Assembly (NCBI GenBank): GCA_963707575.1
Contig: OY970171.1
Location: 806,001-870,000, forward strand
DNA length: 64,000 nt
Source of the DNA: Gaiellasilicea sp963707575
Lineage (GTDB): Bacteria; Actinomycetota; Thermoleophilia; Gaiellales; Gaiellaceae
Direction: 5' to 3'
Shown here: one piece after another, positions 32,325 to 40,643 of the stretch
How the letters are laid out: every line of letters starts with the position of its first letter
Numbering within the stretch: position 1 is the first letter of the stretch
Translations under genes and position numbers: made by a program
Notes under the pieces: model-generated
Told to the model about the DNA's origin: nothing
Databases searched by the model: none
Seen by the model: only the letters and a program-made list of their open reading frames with translations

Positions 32325-32810
32325 ATGACTGCACCGCACTTCCATTCGCACGTCGACGACCCCGCGGCAGTCGGTCGACGGCTCAGAGAGGCCCGCGTCG
32401 CAGCGGGCCTCTCCCAACGTCGGCTCTCCTTTCCGGGGTGCTCCGCGGCGTACATCTCCAGGCTGGAGGCCGGCGAGCGCGTGCCGTCGCTGCAGCTCTT
32501 GCGCAAGCTCGCCGTGAAGCTCGGAGCAGACGAGGAGTACCTCGCCACCGGCGTCGAGCGGATCGAGCAGCCGCCTCCGGAGCTGATCGACGCCGAGGTC
32601 GAGCGACGGCTCGCCGGCACGTGGGACCTGCCCTCGCTGAACAGTCGGCCGCCCGGGGGCCTCGCCGACCCGACAGACCGGGCCAGAGTGCTCTGGGAGC
32701 ATTCGCGGAAGCTCGTGCAGATGGGCGACCGCCGCTCCGCGGCCAAGTACGCGCGCGACGCACTCGCGCTGCTCGACTACGCGGACGACCTCGCACACGC
32801 AGACGCGTAG
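32325..32810 (+). CDS. XRE-family HTH regulator
   Basis: 161 residues. Residues about 14-72 are a Cro/C1-type HTH (VGRRLREARVAAGLSQRRLS, YISRLEAGERVPSLQLLRKL). The C-terminal 70 residues form helices, with a possible TPR-like element near SAAKYARDALALL. It is probably a DNA-binding regulator of nearby or unlinked genes. Its final TAG stop is also the first half of the TAGAGT -10 of the following aldo/keto reductase gene. The preceding 32148-32324 gap contains no other gene that I can see. Confidence 0.8.
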   Translation: MTAPHFHSHVDDPAAVGRRLREARVAAGLSQRRLSFPGCSAAYISRLEAGERVPSLQLLRKLAVKLGADEEYLATGVERIEQPPPELIDAEVERRLAGTWDLPSLNSRPPGGLADPTDRARVLWEHSRKLVQMGDRRSAAKYARDALALLDYADDLAHADA

Positions 32811-32813
32811 AGT
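32808..32813 (+). promoter_or_regulatory. TAG stop / TAGAGT -10 fusion
   Basis: TAGAGT begins with the TAG stop of the XRE gene (32808-32810) and lies six bases before the aldo/keto reductase ATG at 32820. Confidence 0.5.
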
Positions 32814-32819
32814 CGCCGC

Positions 32820-33776
32820 ATGGAGCAGCGCGCACTCGGGCGCAGCGGCGTCGACGTCTCGCGCGTCATCCTCGGCTGCGGCAACTTCGGCGGCATCGGC
32901 TCCTCGCCCGCCTTCTTCGGCGCCGGCGAGACCGAGAGCGAGGCGCATGCGCTGCTCGACGCCGCCTGGTCGGCCGGGATCACGACCTTCGACACCGCGG
33001 ACGCCTACGGCGGCGGCCGCAGCGAGACGTACATCGGCAGCTGGCTCCGCGCGAAGGGCTCCACCGTGCGCGACCGGCTCGTGCTGACGACGAAGACGTT
33101 CAATCCGATGGAGGAGGGCGCTGACAGCGGCCTCGCGGCGCCGCGGATCCGCCGGCAGCTCGAGAGCAGCCTGCAGCGGCTGGGTGTCGAGGCGGTCGAC
33201 CTTTACCTGGCGCACGAGCAGGATCCGAAGACGCCGCTGGAGGAGACGATCGGCGCCTTCACCGAATTGCGTCAGGAAGGAAAGCTGCGCGCGTTCGGGG
33301 GCAGCAACGTCGACGCTCAGTGGCTCGAGGAGGCCCTCCGATACGGGCGCGTCGACTGGGCGCAGAACTCCTACTCGCTGCTCGAGCGCGGCGACGACGA
33401 CGGAGTGCTCGAGGTCTGCGCGCGCGAGGGACTGGGCTACACGCCCTTCAGCCCGCTCGCCGGGGGGTGGCTCACCGGCAAGTACCGCCGCGGTGAGCCG
33501 CCGCCCGAGGGCTCGCGGATGACGCTGCGGCCGGGGCCGTACGAGCACCTGCGCTCGGACCGCACGTTCGACGCACTCGAGGCCTTCGAGGAGCACGCGC
33601 GCGAGCGGGGCACCTCGCCCGCCGCGCTCGCGCTGGCGTGGGCGCTCTCCGTGCCGCAGGTCACGGCCGTGGTGATCGGGCCGCGGCGGCCGGAGCAGCT
33701 CCAGCCCGCGCTCGACGCGGTCGATCTGGAGCTCCCGCGGCTCGAGCGCGAGCTCATCGGAGCCCTCTTCGCATGA
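32820..33776 (+). CDS. Aldo/keto reductase
   Basis: 318 residues with the AKR (alpha/beta)8 barrel motifs: the catalytic Asp and Tyr in FDTADAYGGGRSE, the Lys in LTTKTF and the His in YLAHEQDP, then the NADPH-binding end GPRRPEQL. It reduces a carbonyl or oxidises an alcohol with NADP(H); the substrate is unknown. It begins a tight operon: the stop overlaps the ornithine cyclodeaminase-like start as ATGA, and that gene in turn overlaps the PLP lyase gene. Confidence 0.9.
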   Translation: MEQRALGRSGVDVSRVILGCGNFGGIGSSPAFFGAGETESEAHALLDAAWSAGITTFDTADAYGGGRSETYIGSWLRAKGSTVRDRLVLTTKTFNPMEEGADSGLAAPRIRRQLESSLQRLGVEAVDLYLAHEQDPKTPLEETIGAFTELRQEGKLRAFGGSNVDAQWLEEALRYGRVDWAQNSYSLLERGDDDGVLEVCAREGLGYTPFSPLAGGWLTGKYRRGEPPPEGSRMTLRPGPYEHLRSDRTFDALEAFEEHARERGTSPAALALAWALSVPQVTAVVIGPRRPEQLQPALDAVDLELPRLERELIGALFA

Positions 33777-34690
33777 GCCTCCTCGTCCTCTCCGAGCACG
33801 ACGTCGAGCGACTGCTGACGATGGACGAGTGCGTCGAGACGATGACGGACGTGCTGGCGGCGCTCGCTCGCGGCGAGCTCTACCAGCCACTCCGGTTCGT
33901 CCTGCGTCCACCGCAGGCGCAGGGGCTGATGGGGTTCATGCCGGCGCACCGGGGAGGCGACGACGGCGGCGCGTTCTCGCTCAAGGAGATCATGGTCGTG
34001 CCGGGGAACCCCGCGCGCGGGCTCGACGCCCACCAGGGCGGCGTCCTCCTCCACGATGGTGAGACGGGTCAGCTGCGGGCGCTGCTGAACGCCTCGCCGA
34101 TCACGGCGATCCGCACCGCGGCGGTCTCGGCAGTGGCCACGCGCGCGCTCGCGCGACCCGGCGCACGAACGGTGGCGATCATCGGCACCGGCGTCCAGGG
34201 GAAGGCGCACGCTGCCGCGATGCGGGCCGTGCTCGAGTCGCCCGAGATCCGCATGTGGAGCCGGAGTACGGGCGGGAGCGCCGAGGACGCGGTGCGTGGC
34301 GCCGATGTCGTCTGCACGTGCACGACCTCGCCGGAGCCGGTGGTGAGACGGGAGTGGCTCGCACCCGGCGCGCATGTGAACGCCGTCGGCGCCAGCGTGC
34401 CGACAGCGCGCGAGCTCGACGAGGAGACGATCCGGGCGGCAACGCTCGTCGTCGACCGGCGCGAGTCGGCGCTGAACGAAGCGGGCGAACTGCTCGTACC
34501 CGGCCTCGGCGAGGAGCAGATCGCGGCCGAGCTCGGTGAGGTGCTGATCGGCGCGCACGCGGGCCGCACGAGCGACGACGAGCTGACCGTCTTCAAGTCG
34601 CTCGGGCTCGCGGTCGAGGACCTCGCCGCGGCCGAGCTCGTCGTCAAGCGGGCGCGCGAGCAGGGCGCCGGCGTCGAGGTCGACTTCTGA
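33773..34690 (+). CDS. Ornithine cyclodeaminase/mu-crystallin family protein
   Basis: 305 residues with the family layout: an N-terminal substrate-binding part containing SLKEIMVVPGN and TAIRTAAVSAVATR, then a Rossmann domain IGTGVQGKAHAAAMR, then VGASVPTARELDEE. Members include ornithine cyclodeaminase, alanine dehydrogenase and pyrroline reductases that use NAD(P)H. It lies between an aldo/keto reductase and a serine/threonine-type PLP lyase, suggesting joint catabolism of an amino acid or imino acid. The substrate is not determinable. It overlaps both neighbours. Confidence 0.85.
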   Translation: MSLLVLSEHDVERLLTMDECVETMTDVLAALARGELYQPLRFVLRPPQAQGLMGFMPAHRGGDDGGAFSLKEIMVVPGNPARGLDAHQGGVLLHDGETGQLRALLNASPITAIRTAAVSAVATRALARPGARTVAIIGTGVQGKAHAAAMRAVLESPEIRMWSRSTGGSAEDAVRGADVVCTCTTSPEPVVRREWLAPGAHVNAVGASVPTARELDEETIRAATLVVDRRESALNEAGELLVPGLGEEQIAAELGEVLIGAHAGRTSDDELTVFKSLGLAVEDLAAAELVVKRAREQGAGVEVDF

Positions 34691-35646
34691 TTCCGCTCGC
34701 AGAGATCGAGCAGGCCCGCGAGACGATCCGCGGCGCGGCGATCCGGACGCCGCTCGTCCGGCTCGCGGTCGAGGGGCCGGCGGAGATCTGGCTGAAGCTC
34801 GAGAACCTGCAGCCGATCGGATCCTTCAAGATCCGCGGCGCGGCCAATGCCGTCCGGCAGGCGCCGCCCGAGCTGACCGCGGGGGGCGTCGTGACGGCAA
34901 GCGCGGGCAACATGGCCCAGGGAGTCGCCTGGGCGGCCCGCGAGCTCGGGGTGCCGGCGACGATCGTCGTGCCGGACGGAGCGCCGCAGACCAAGCTGGA
35001 CGCGATCGCCCGACTGGGCGGCACCGTGGTGAAGGTGCCGCACGAGCGCTGGTGGCAGGCGCTCGTCGAATCGCGCTTCGACGGCGTCGACGGGTTGTTC
35101 GTGCACCCGGTGCAGGACGAGCGGGTGATGGCGGGGAACGGCACGATCGGCCTCGAGCTCGCCGAGGACGCGCCCGACGCGGACGTCGTGCTCGTGCCCT
35201 GGGGCGGCGGCGGCCTCTTCACCGGGATCGCGAGCGCCCTCGCGGCGGTGCAGCCGGCGACCCGCGTCTACGCCGTGGAGCCCGAGACGGGCGCGCCGCT
35301 CACCGCGGCGCTCGCCGCCGGCGCTCCCCAGGAGATCGACTATCGCGCTTCGTTCATCGACGGTGCCGGCAGCCGGGCGCTTCTGCCTGCCATGTGGGAG
35401 CGGGCTCGGCCGCTGCTCGCCGGCTCGTTCGCGGTCGGCGTCGACGAGACCGCCGCGGCCGTCCGGCTCCTGGCCGAGCGGGCTCGAGTCGTGGCCGAGG
35501 GAGCCGGCGGGCTGGCCCTCGCGGCCGCGCTCTCGGCAGCACTCTCAACCCAGGTCGAGGCGCGGAAGATCGTGTGCGTCGTCTCGGGCGGGAACATCGA
35601 CGCCGACCGGCTGGCGGCGATCCTGCGCGGAGAGGTGCCGGGCTAG
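34687..35646 (+). CDS. PLP-dependent threonine/serine dehydratase-like enzyme, CTG start
   Basis: About 319 residues of fold-type II PLP enzymes. The cofactor lysine is in GSFKIRGAAN, the substrate Ser/Asn loop is TASAGNMAQG, and the phosphate-binding glycines are GGGGL. It should deaminate Ser/Thr or racemise Ser. The Lys motif lies 204 bases upstream in frame of the first standard start (GTG 34891), so translation must begin earlier. The reading with the family's N-terminus uses CTG 34687 (IPLAEIEQARETI...) in a CTGA that also contains the upstream stop, a CTG analogue of ATGA coupling. ATT at 34690 is an alternative. A base substitution error is possible. Confidence 0.82.
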   Translation: MIPLAEIEQARETIRGAAIRTPLVRLAVEGPAEIWLKLENLQPIGSFKIRGAANAVRQAPPELTAGGVVTASAGNMAQGVAWAARELGVPATIVVPDGAPQTKLDAIARLGGTVVKVPHERWWQALVESRFDGVDGLFVHPVQDERVMAGNGTIGLELAEDAPDADVVLVPWGGGGLFTGIASALAAVQPATRVYAVEPETGAPLTAALAAGAPQEIDYRASFIDGAGSRALLPAMWERARPLLAGSFAVGVDETAAAVRLLAERARVVAEGAGGLALAAALSAALSTQVEARKIVCVVSGGNIDADRLAAILRGEVPG

Positions 35647-36458
35647 ACGGCGATCGGGCCGGCGTCGTAGGTCGTCAGCTGGTCCTTCAGCTTGCGGCGG
35701 ATGCCGGCGAGGATCTGTGAGACCCGCGATTCGCTGACCCCGAGCATCCGGCCGATCTCTGCGCCGGGGAGCTCGTGAACGTGCACGAGCGCCAGCACGC
35801 GCCGCTCCCGCTCCGAGAGCCGCGCGATCGCGTCGCGCATCGCCGCGTTCCGCTCCGACACGAGCGCAGTCGCCTCGGGGCCGAGCTCGCCCTCGCCCGC
35901 AACGACGGTGTCGCCGATCTCGAGCGGTACGCCGTCGTCCGCTCCGCGCGCAGGCGCGTTCAGCGAGCCCACGTCCGCCCGGTCGATCTCCTCGCGGCTC
36001 GTCCGTAGCTCCGCGACCGTCATGCCGAGCTCACGGGCAAGCTGCTCCTCGGTCGGCGGCACGCCGTGCCGCGCCGAGAAGGAGTCGCGCGCCCGCTCGA
36101 TCCTGCGACCCGTGCGGCGCACGGAGCGCGAGGCCCAGTCCTGTCGCCGCAGCTCGTCGACGAGCGCGCCGGCGACGCGAGTCCAGGCGTACTGCTCGAA
36201 GGACGCGCCCTTGGCGGGATCGAAGCGGTCGATCGCCTCCATCAGCGCGACGAGACCGGAGGAGGCGAGGTCGTCCAGGTCGCAATGCCCCGGCAGCTCG
36301 CGCAGCTTGCGCGACGCGATGTACCGCACCATCGGCGCGTAGGACAGGATCAGCCGGTCACGCGAGGCGCTGTCGCGATCGTGCTTCCAGTTTCGCCACA
36401 GGGCCTCGGCTGCAGACGGCGTCAGCCGTTGGGCGCTCGAGGTGAGGGTCGAGGTCAT
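35643..36458 (-). CDS. RNA polymerase sigma factor, FliA/WhiG (sigma-28) type
   Basis: 271 residues with regions 2, 3 and 4. Region 2 contains LILSYAPMVRYIASRKL, DLDDLASSGLVALMEAIDRF and FEQYAWTRVAGALVDELRR. Region 3 is GVPPTEEQLARELGMTVAEL. Region 4 contains LPGAEIGRMLGVSESRVSQ. Region 1 is absent, as in FliA/WhiG. No flagellar genes lie in the window, so a WhiG-like developmental or stress role is as likely as motility. ATG 36458 has GGAGGAAC upstream. The stop overlaps the convergent PLP lyase stop in a shared CTAG. Confidence 0.9.
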   Translation of the reverse strand: MTSTLTSSAQRLTPSAAEALWRNWKHDRDSASRDRLILSYAPMVRYIASRKLRELPGHCDLDDLASSGLVALMEAIDRFDPAKGASFEQYAWTRVAGALVDELRRQDWASRSVRRTGRRIERARDSFSARHGVPPTEEQLARELGMTVAELRTSREEIDRADVGSLNAPARGADDGVPLEIGDTVVAGEGELGPEATALVSERNAAMRDAIARLSERERRVLALVHVHELPGAEIGRMLGVSESRVSQILAGIRRKLKDQLTTYDAGPIAV

Positions 36459-36599
36459 GTGTTCCTCCGCAGGGTGGGTCGTCTCGACGTGCCCTCTCCC
36501 TATCGGCGCGGCCCTCGGCCCGGCCGGAGACCTGCTTCAGGCGAGCCGCCCTCCCCGATTCGGGTGAATCCACCTGCCCCTATTGGGTTGCGGCACGGC

Positions 36600-36616
36600 G
36601 GGCCGCGAAGCGGCCC
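36600..36616 (-). terminator. GGGCCGC hairpin, second copy
   Basis: Same stem-loop as 1956-1972 but inverted. It lies 53 bases past the stop of the minus-strand methyltransferase gene. The region 36459-36668 is otherwise empty apart from the promoter of the sigma factor. Confidence 0.55.
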
Positions 36617-36668
36617 CTTTAGGGGTCTTCGCGCGAGCGCGGGCTTGCCCGTGCTCGCTGCGGGCTGT

Positions 36669-37298
36669 TCAGCGCGGTCTGCCGGCGTAGCGGAAGCCGA
36701 GCGCACGGATCCCGTCGGCGTCGACGAGCGCCTGCTCCAGCACTTCGGAGGAGGCTCCGCCGAGGAGCCGGTACAGGTGCGGCGTCCGCACGAACACCTC
36801 CGCGCGAAAGCGCTCGTCGAGCGCGCGGCGCAGCGCGTCGTAGCCGTGCAGGCCGAGGTGGTCGGCCTCCCACTCCGCCCGCAGCTCCTCGCGGGACTCC
36901 GGCGCCGGGTCCCCGCCCGCCGCCGCGAGCGCGCGCCGCTGACCCCAGAGCCAGTCGAGGGTCGGCTCGTCGAGCAGGTCCCAGGCGAACTCGTCGACGA
37001 GGAGCAGGCCGTCGCGCTCGAGCAGCGTCGCGATCTTCTCGAGCGCCGCGTCGAGGTCGCGGATGTGGTGCAGCGATCTGGCGGCGACGACGGCGTCGTA
37101 GCGCTCCGTCTCGTCCAGGTCGTCGAGCGTGAGCCGGCGGAAGAGCTCCCCGTGCGGGGCCATGGGATCGATGCCGACGATGTCGTAGCCGGCGATCGCG
37201 AGCGCGATCGTCAGCTCGCCCTGACCACTCCCCACCTCCAGGAGGCGGGCAGGCGGTGCGGGCAGCTGCCCGCGCACGAACTGCTCGAAGGTCTCCAT
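36669..37298 (-). CDS. Class I SAM-dependent methyltransferase
   Basis: 209 residues. Motif I is LLEVGSGQGELTIAL, the acidic residue GIDPM follows, then VVAARSLHHIRDLDAAL and LLVDEFAWDLLDE, as in Methyltransf_11/25 enzymes. It methylates a small molecule; the substrate is unknown. A TACGGT lies nine bases upstream of ATG 37298. It is divergent from the AlkX-like glycosylase pair, 41 bases away. Confidence 0.82.
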   Translation of the reverse strand: METFEQFVRGQLPAPPARLLEVGSGQGELTIALAIAGYDIVGIDPMAPHGELFRRLTLDDLDETERYDAVVAARSLHHIRDLDAALEKIATLLERDGLLLVDEFAWDLLDEPTLDWLWGQRRALAAAGGDPAPESREELRAEWEADHLGLHGYDALRRALDERFRAEVFVRTPHLYRLLGGASSEVLEQALVDADGIRALGFRYAGRPR

Positions 37299-37339
37299 TC
37301 GCGCTGCACCGTACTCGTCGCTGCGGCGAGAATCGGACG

Positions 37340-38482
37340 ATGAGCGGCGAGGAGACGATCGGCACGACCGCGGTCCGGCGGATCGCGATCGCGGCGCAGG
37401 GCTATTCGGGCCGGTTCCGCCGCGCCGGCCCCGAGGACGTGGAGACGGCGATCGGACGGCTCTCCTGTGTGCAGCTCGACTCGATCTCCACGGTCGACCG
37501 CAGCCACCGGCTCGCGCTCTCCTCCCGGATCGGCGCCTATCCGCCCGCGGCCGTCTCGGAGCTGCTCGCGTCGGGCCGCATCTTCGAGTACTGGGCGCAC
37601 GAGGCCTGCCTGCTGCCGGTCGCGGACTGGCCGCTCTTCCGGCCCGCGATGCAGAACGGCGGGAGAGAGTGGTACGGGAAGGTCGAGCGGACGCACCCGC
37701 ACCTGAGGGAGGAGATCCTGGGCGAGATCGCGGCGCGCGGGCCGCTCGGCTCGCGGCATTTCGAGGGCTCGGCAGGCGGCGGGATGTGGAACTGGAAGCC
37801 GGCCAAGGCGATGCTCGAGCTGCTCTGGAACCACGGTGACCTCGTCGTCGGTGGACGGCAGGGCTTCCAACGCCTCTACGACCTGCCCGAGCGCGTGCTC
37901 CCGGCGAAGGTGCTGGCGGCGCCGGTCCCGCCCGAGCCAGAGCGGCTGCGCGAACTGGCTCTCCGGGCGGTGCGGGCGCGCGGCGCCCTCACCGAGTCGG
38001 GCATCGTCGAGCACTGGCGCCTGAGAGGCGGCGCCGCGACCGTGCGCCCGACCGTTGCGAACCTGGTCGAGGACGGCCTGCTCCGCCGCCTGGCGGTGGA
38101 CGACGGCGGCGCCGACGTGCTCGTCGACGCAGGCACCGACCTCGCGCCCTCCGCTCCCCGGGCTGCCGTGCTGCTTTCCCCGTTCGACAACCTGCTCTGG
38201 GACCGCCCCTTCGCGCGCCGCATCCTCGGGTTCGACCACCTGATCGAGGTCTACAAGCCCCAGCCGCAGCGCCGGTACGGCTACTACGTGCTCCCGTTCC
38301 TCCGCGGGGATCGGATCGCCGGGCGGGTCGACCTCAAGTCGGAGCGAGCCGAGGGCACGCTGGTCGTGAAGGCCTTCCACCGCGAGGAAGGCGTCCGCCC
38401 GTCGGCAGCGCTCGACGACGCGCTCGACGGGGCGCTCCACCGGCTCGCGCGCTCGATCGGGCTCGAGCAGGTGTCCAGGTGA
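37340..38482 (+). CDS. AlkX/YcaQ-type winged-helix DNA glycosylase (copy 1)
   Basis: 380 residues of the HTH_42 superfamily (YcaQ/AlkZ). Tandem winged-helix segments end in the conserved LLSPFDNLLWDR, then RYGYYVLPFLRGDRIAGRVDLK. The active-site motif reads CVQLDSIS, the Q-x-D form associated with AlkX/YcaQ enzymes, rather than the Q-x-Q of AlkZ. Relatives unhook DNA interstrand crosslinks or remove bulky alkylated bases and are often self-resistance factors in producers of DNA-damaging metabolites. The second paralogue overlaps it by four bases. No biosynthetic cluster is visible nearby. Confidence 0.82.
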   Translation: MSGEETIGTTAVRRIAIAAQGYSGRFRRAGPEDVETAIGRLSCVQLDSISTVDRSHRLALSSRIGAYPPAAVSELLASGRIFEYWAHEACLLPVADWPLFRPAMQNGGREWYGKVERTHPHLREEILGEIAARGPLGSRHFEGSAGGGMWNWKPAKAMLELLWNHGDLVVGGRQGFQRLYDLPERVLPAKVLAAPVPPEPERLRELALRAVRARGALTESGIVEHWRLRGGAATVRPTVANLVEDGLLRRLAVDDGGADVLVDAGTDLAPSAPRAAVLLSPFDNLLWDRPFARRILGFDHLIEVYKPQPQRRYGYYVLPFLRGDRIAGRVDLKSERAEGTLVVKAFHREEGVRPSAALDDALDGALHRLARSIGLEQVSR

Positions 38483-39489
38483 AGACGACGCCCGTGAAGG
38501 TGAGCATCGAGGAGGCGCGGCGGATCGCGGTGCGGGCGCAGGGGCTCGACGGCACCGCAACGGACGTGCGCTCAACGGTGCGAGCGCTCGGCTTCCTGCA
38601 GATCGACGTGATCCAGCCGGTCGAGAGACCGCAGCACCTCGTCCTCTTCAGCCGCCTGGGGCCGGGCTACGACCGCGCGGAGCTCGACCGGCAGCTCTGG
38701 GAGGAGCGCTCGCTCTTCGAGTGGAACGCCTTCATCTACCCACTCGAGGACCTGCCGCTCGTGAAGGCCCGGATCCGCCACTTCAGGCGCTCCCACCACT
38801 ACAAGCACGAGCGCTGGGTGCACGAGTTCCTGGCCGAGAACCGCGCGTTCCGCCGCTACGTCATGCGCGAGCTCGAGCGACGTGGCCCGCTCCCCTCCCG
38901 CGAGCTCGAGGACCGCTCCAAGGGCGAGCGGCGCGACCACCGCTGGTGGGGCCCGCGCATGGTCGGGCTGATGCTCCTCTCGCTTCATCTCTACGGCGAG
39001 GTCACCGTCGCCGGACGACAGGGCAACGCACGGCTCTGGGACCTCACCTCACGCACGTGGCCCGAGACGGAGACGATCACGGTGCCCCAGGCGGAGCGCA
39101 TCCGCGCCGACCGGCACTTCCGGACGCAGGGCGTGCGGCTCGTGAAGGGCGAGTGGGAAGCCCATCCGGACGCGGTCGACGGCAACGTGCCGGACCGCGC
39201 CGTCCTCCTCTCCCCCTTCGACCGGCTGGTGTACGACCGCGACCGCGCCGAGGCGCTCTGGGACTTCCGCTACCGGCTCGAGATCTACGTGCCGAAGCCG
39301 AAGCGCGAGTACGGCTACTACGTGCTGCCGCTGCTCGTCGGAGACCAGGTTGTCGGACGGGCGGAGCCGCGCTTCGACCGGAAGACCCGCACGCTCGAGC
39401 TGCTGGGCGCGTGGGGCGACACGTCGCGGCTCGACGAGGCCCTCGCCGACCTCGGCAGCTGGCTCGGCGCCGATACCATCACCACGTGA
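38479..39489 (+). CDS. AlkX/YcaQ-type winged-helix DNA glycosylase (copy 2)
   Basis: 336 residues with the same family features: active-site FLQIDVIQ (Q-I-D), LLSPFDRLVYDRDRAE and YGYYVLPLLVGDQVVGR. It is clearly paralogous to copy 1 but shorter and diverged in the N-terminal winged helix. It starts at GTG 38479 in a GTGA overlap, and its own stop overlaps the next gene's GTG in the same way, so at least three genes are translationally coupled. It probably recognises a different lesion or works with copy 1 (inference). Confidence 0.82.
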   Translation: MKTTPVKVSIEEARRIAVRAQGLDGTATDVRSTVRALGFLQIDVIQPVERPQHLVLFSRLGPGYDRAELDRQLWEERSLFEWNAFIYPLEDLPLVKARIRHFRRSHHYKHERWVHEFLAENRAFRRYVMRELERRGPLPSRELEDRSKGERRDHRWWGPRMVGLMLLSLHLYGEVTVAGRQGNARLWDLTSRTWPETETITVPQAERIRADRHFRTQGVRLVKGEWEAHPDAVDGNVPDRAVLLSPFDRLVYDRDRAEALWDFRYRLEIYVPKPKREYGYYVLPLLVGDQVVGRAEPRFDRKTRTLELLGAWGDTSRLDEALADLGSWLGADTITT

Positions 39490-40631
39490 ACTTCGAGACC
39501 CGCGCCATTCACGACGGCCAGGAGCCGGATCCCGCGACCGGCGCGGTGATCACGCCGATCTACCAGACGACGACGTACGTGCAGGAGGCCGTCGGCGTCA
39601 ACAAGGGCTACGACTACTCGCGCGTCGGGAACCCCACCCGGACCGCGCTGCAGACCGCGCTCGCCTCGCTCGAGAACGCGCAGCACGGAATCGCGTTCTC
39701 GTCCGGCCTCGGCGCGACGACCACGCTGATGCACCTCGTCAACCCGGGCGAGCGCGTCGTCCTGATCGCGGACGTCTACGGGGGCGTCTACCGGATGACC
39801 TCGCAGGTGTACGAGCCCAAGGGCTACCTCTTCGACTACCTGCCGGCCGCCGAGTTCGCGAACCTCGACGAGCACCTCGACGAGCGCACGCGCATGGTCT
39901 GGCTCGAGACCCCGTCGAACCCGCTCCTGAACGTGGTCGACATCCGCGCCGCCGCCAACGCCGCGCACGCCGCGGGCGCGATCCTCGTCGTCGACAACAC
40001 CTTCGCGACGCCGTACCTGCAGAGCCCGCTCGACCTCGGCGCCGACGTCGTCCTGCACTCGACCACCAAATACCTCGGCGGGCACTCCGACGTCGTGGGC
40101 GGTTTCACGGGCACGAACGACCCCACGATCGCGGAGCGCCTGTACTTCCTGCAGAAGTCCCTCGGCGCCGTGCCGGGGCCGTTCGACTCATGGCTCGTGC
40201 TGCGCGGCCTGAAGACGCTCGCCGTTCGCATGGATCGGCACTGCGCGAACGCGCGCGCGATCGCGGCCTGGCTTCAGGAGCAGCCGTCTGTCACACAGGT
40301 GCTCTACCCCGGCCTGCCGGAGCATCCCGGCCACGAGATCGCCAAGCGCCAGATGCGCGACTTCGGCGGCATGATCTCCTTCCTCACCGAGTCGGAGGAG
40401 GAGGCCGTCGAGCTCGTCGCGCGCACGAAGCTGTTCCTGCTGGCGGAGTCGCTCGGCGGCGTCGAGAGCCTGATCGAGCACCCGGCGCGCATGACGCACG
40501 CCTCGACCGCCGACGCGCCGTTCGCAGCGCCGAAGAACCTCGTGCGCCTCTCCGTCGGGATCGAGTCCGTGGACGACCTGATCGCCGATCTCGAAGCCGC
40601 GCTCGTCCCCGCCGCGACCCACGCCAAGTAA
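39486..40631 (+). CDS. metB: Cystathionine gamma-synthase/lyase family PLP enzyme
   Basis: 381 residues of the Cys/Met metabolism PLP family. The N-terminal motif is FETRAIHDGQEPDPATGAVI, the cofactor contacts include YSRVGNPTRTALQ and SGLGATTTLMHL, the Schiff-base lysine is in HSTTKYLGGHSD, and the C-terminal substrate loop contains ESLGGVESLIEHP. It forms or cleaves cystathionine in transsulphuration; gamma-synthase and gamma-lyase cannot be separated by eye, so the symbol is provisional. It is translationally coupled to the glycosylase genes, an unexpected combination. Confidence 0.88.
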   Translation: MNFETRAIHDGQEPDPATGAVITPIYQTTTYVQEAVGVNKGYDYSRVGNPTRTALQTALASLENAQHGIAFSSGLGATTTLMHLVNPGERVVLIADVYGGVYRMTSQVYEPKGYLFDYLPAAEFANLDEHLDERTRMVWLETPSNPLLNVVDIRAAANAAHAAGAILVVDNTFATPYLQSPLDLGADVVLHSTTKYLGGHSDVVGGFTGTNDPTIAERLYFLQKSLGAVPGPFDSWLVLRGLKTLAVRMDRHCANARAIAAWLQEQPSVTQVLYPGLPEHPGHEIAKRQMRDFGGMISFLTESEEEAVELVARTKLFLLAESLGGVESLIEHPARMTHASTADAPFAAPKNLVRLSVGIESVDDLIADLEAALVPAATHAK

Positions 40632-40643
40632 CAGCCGGTCGCT

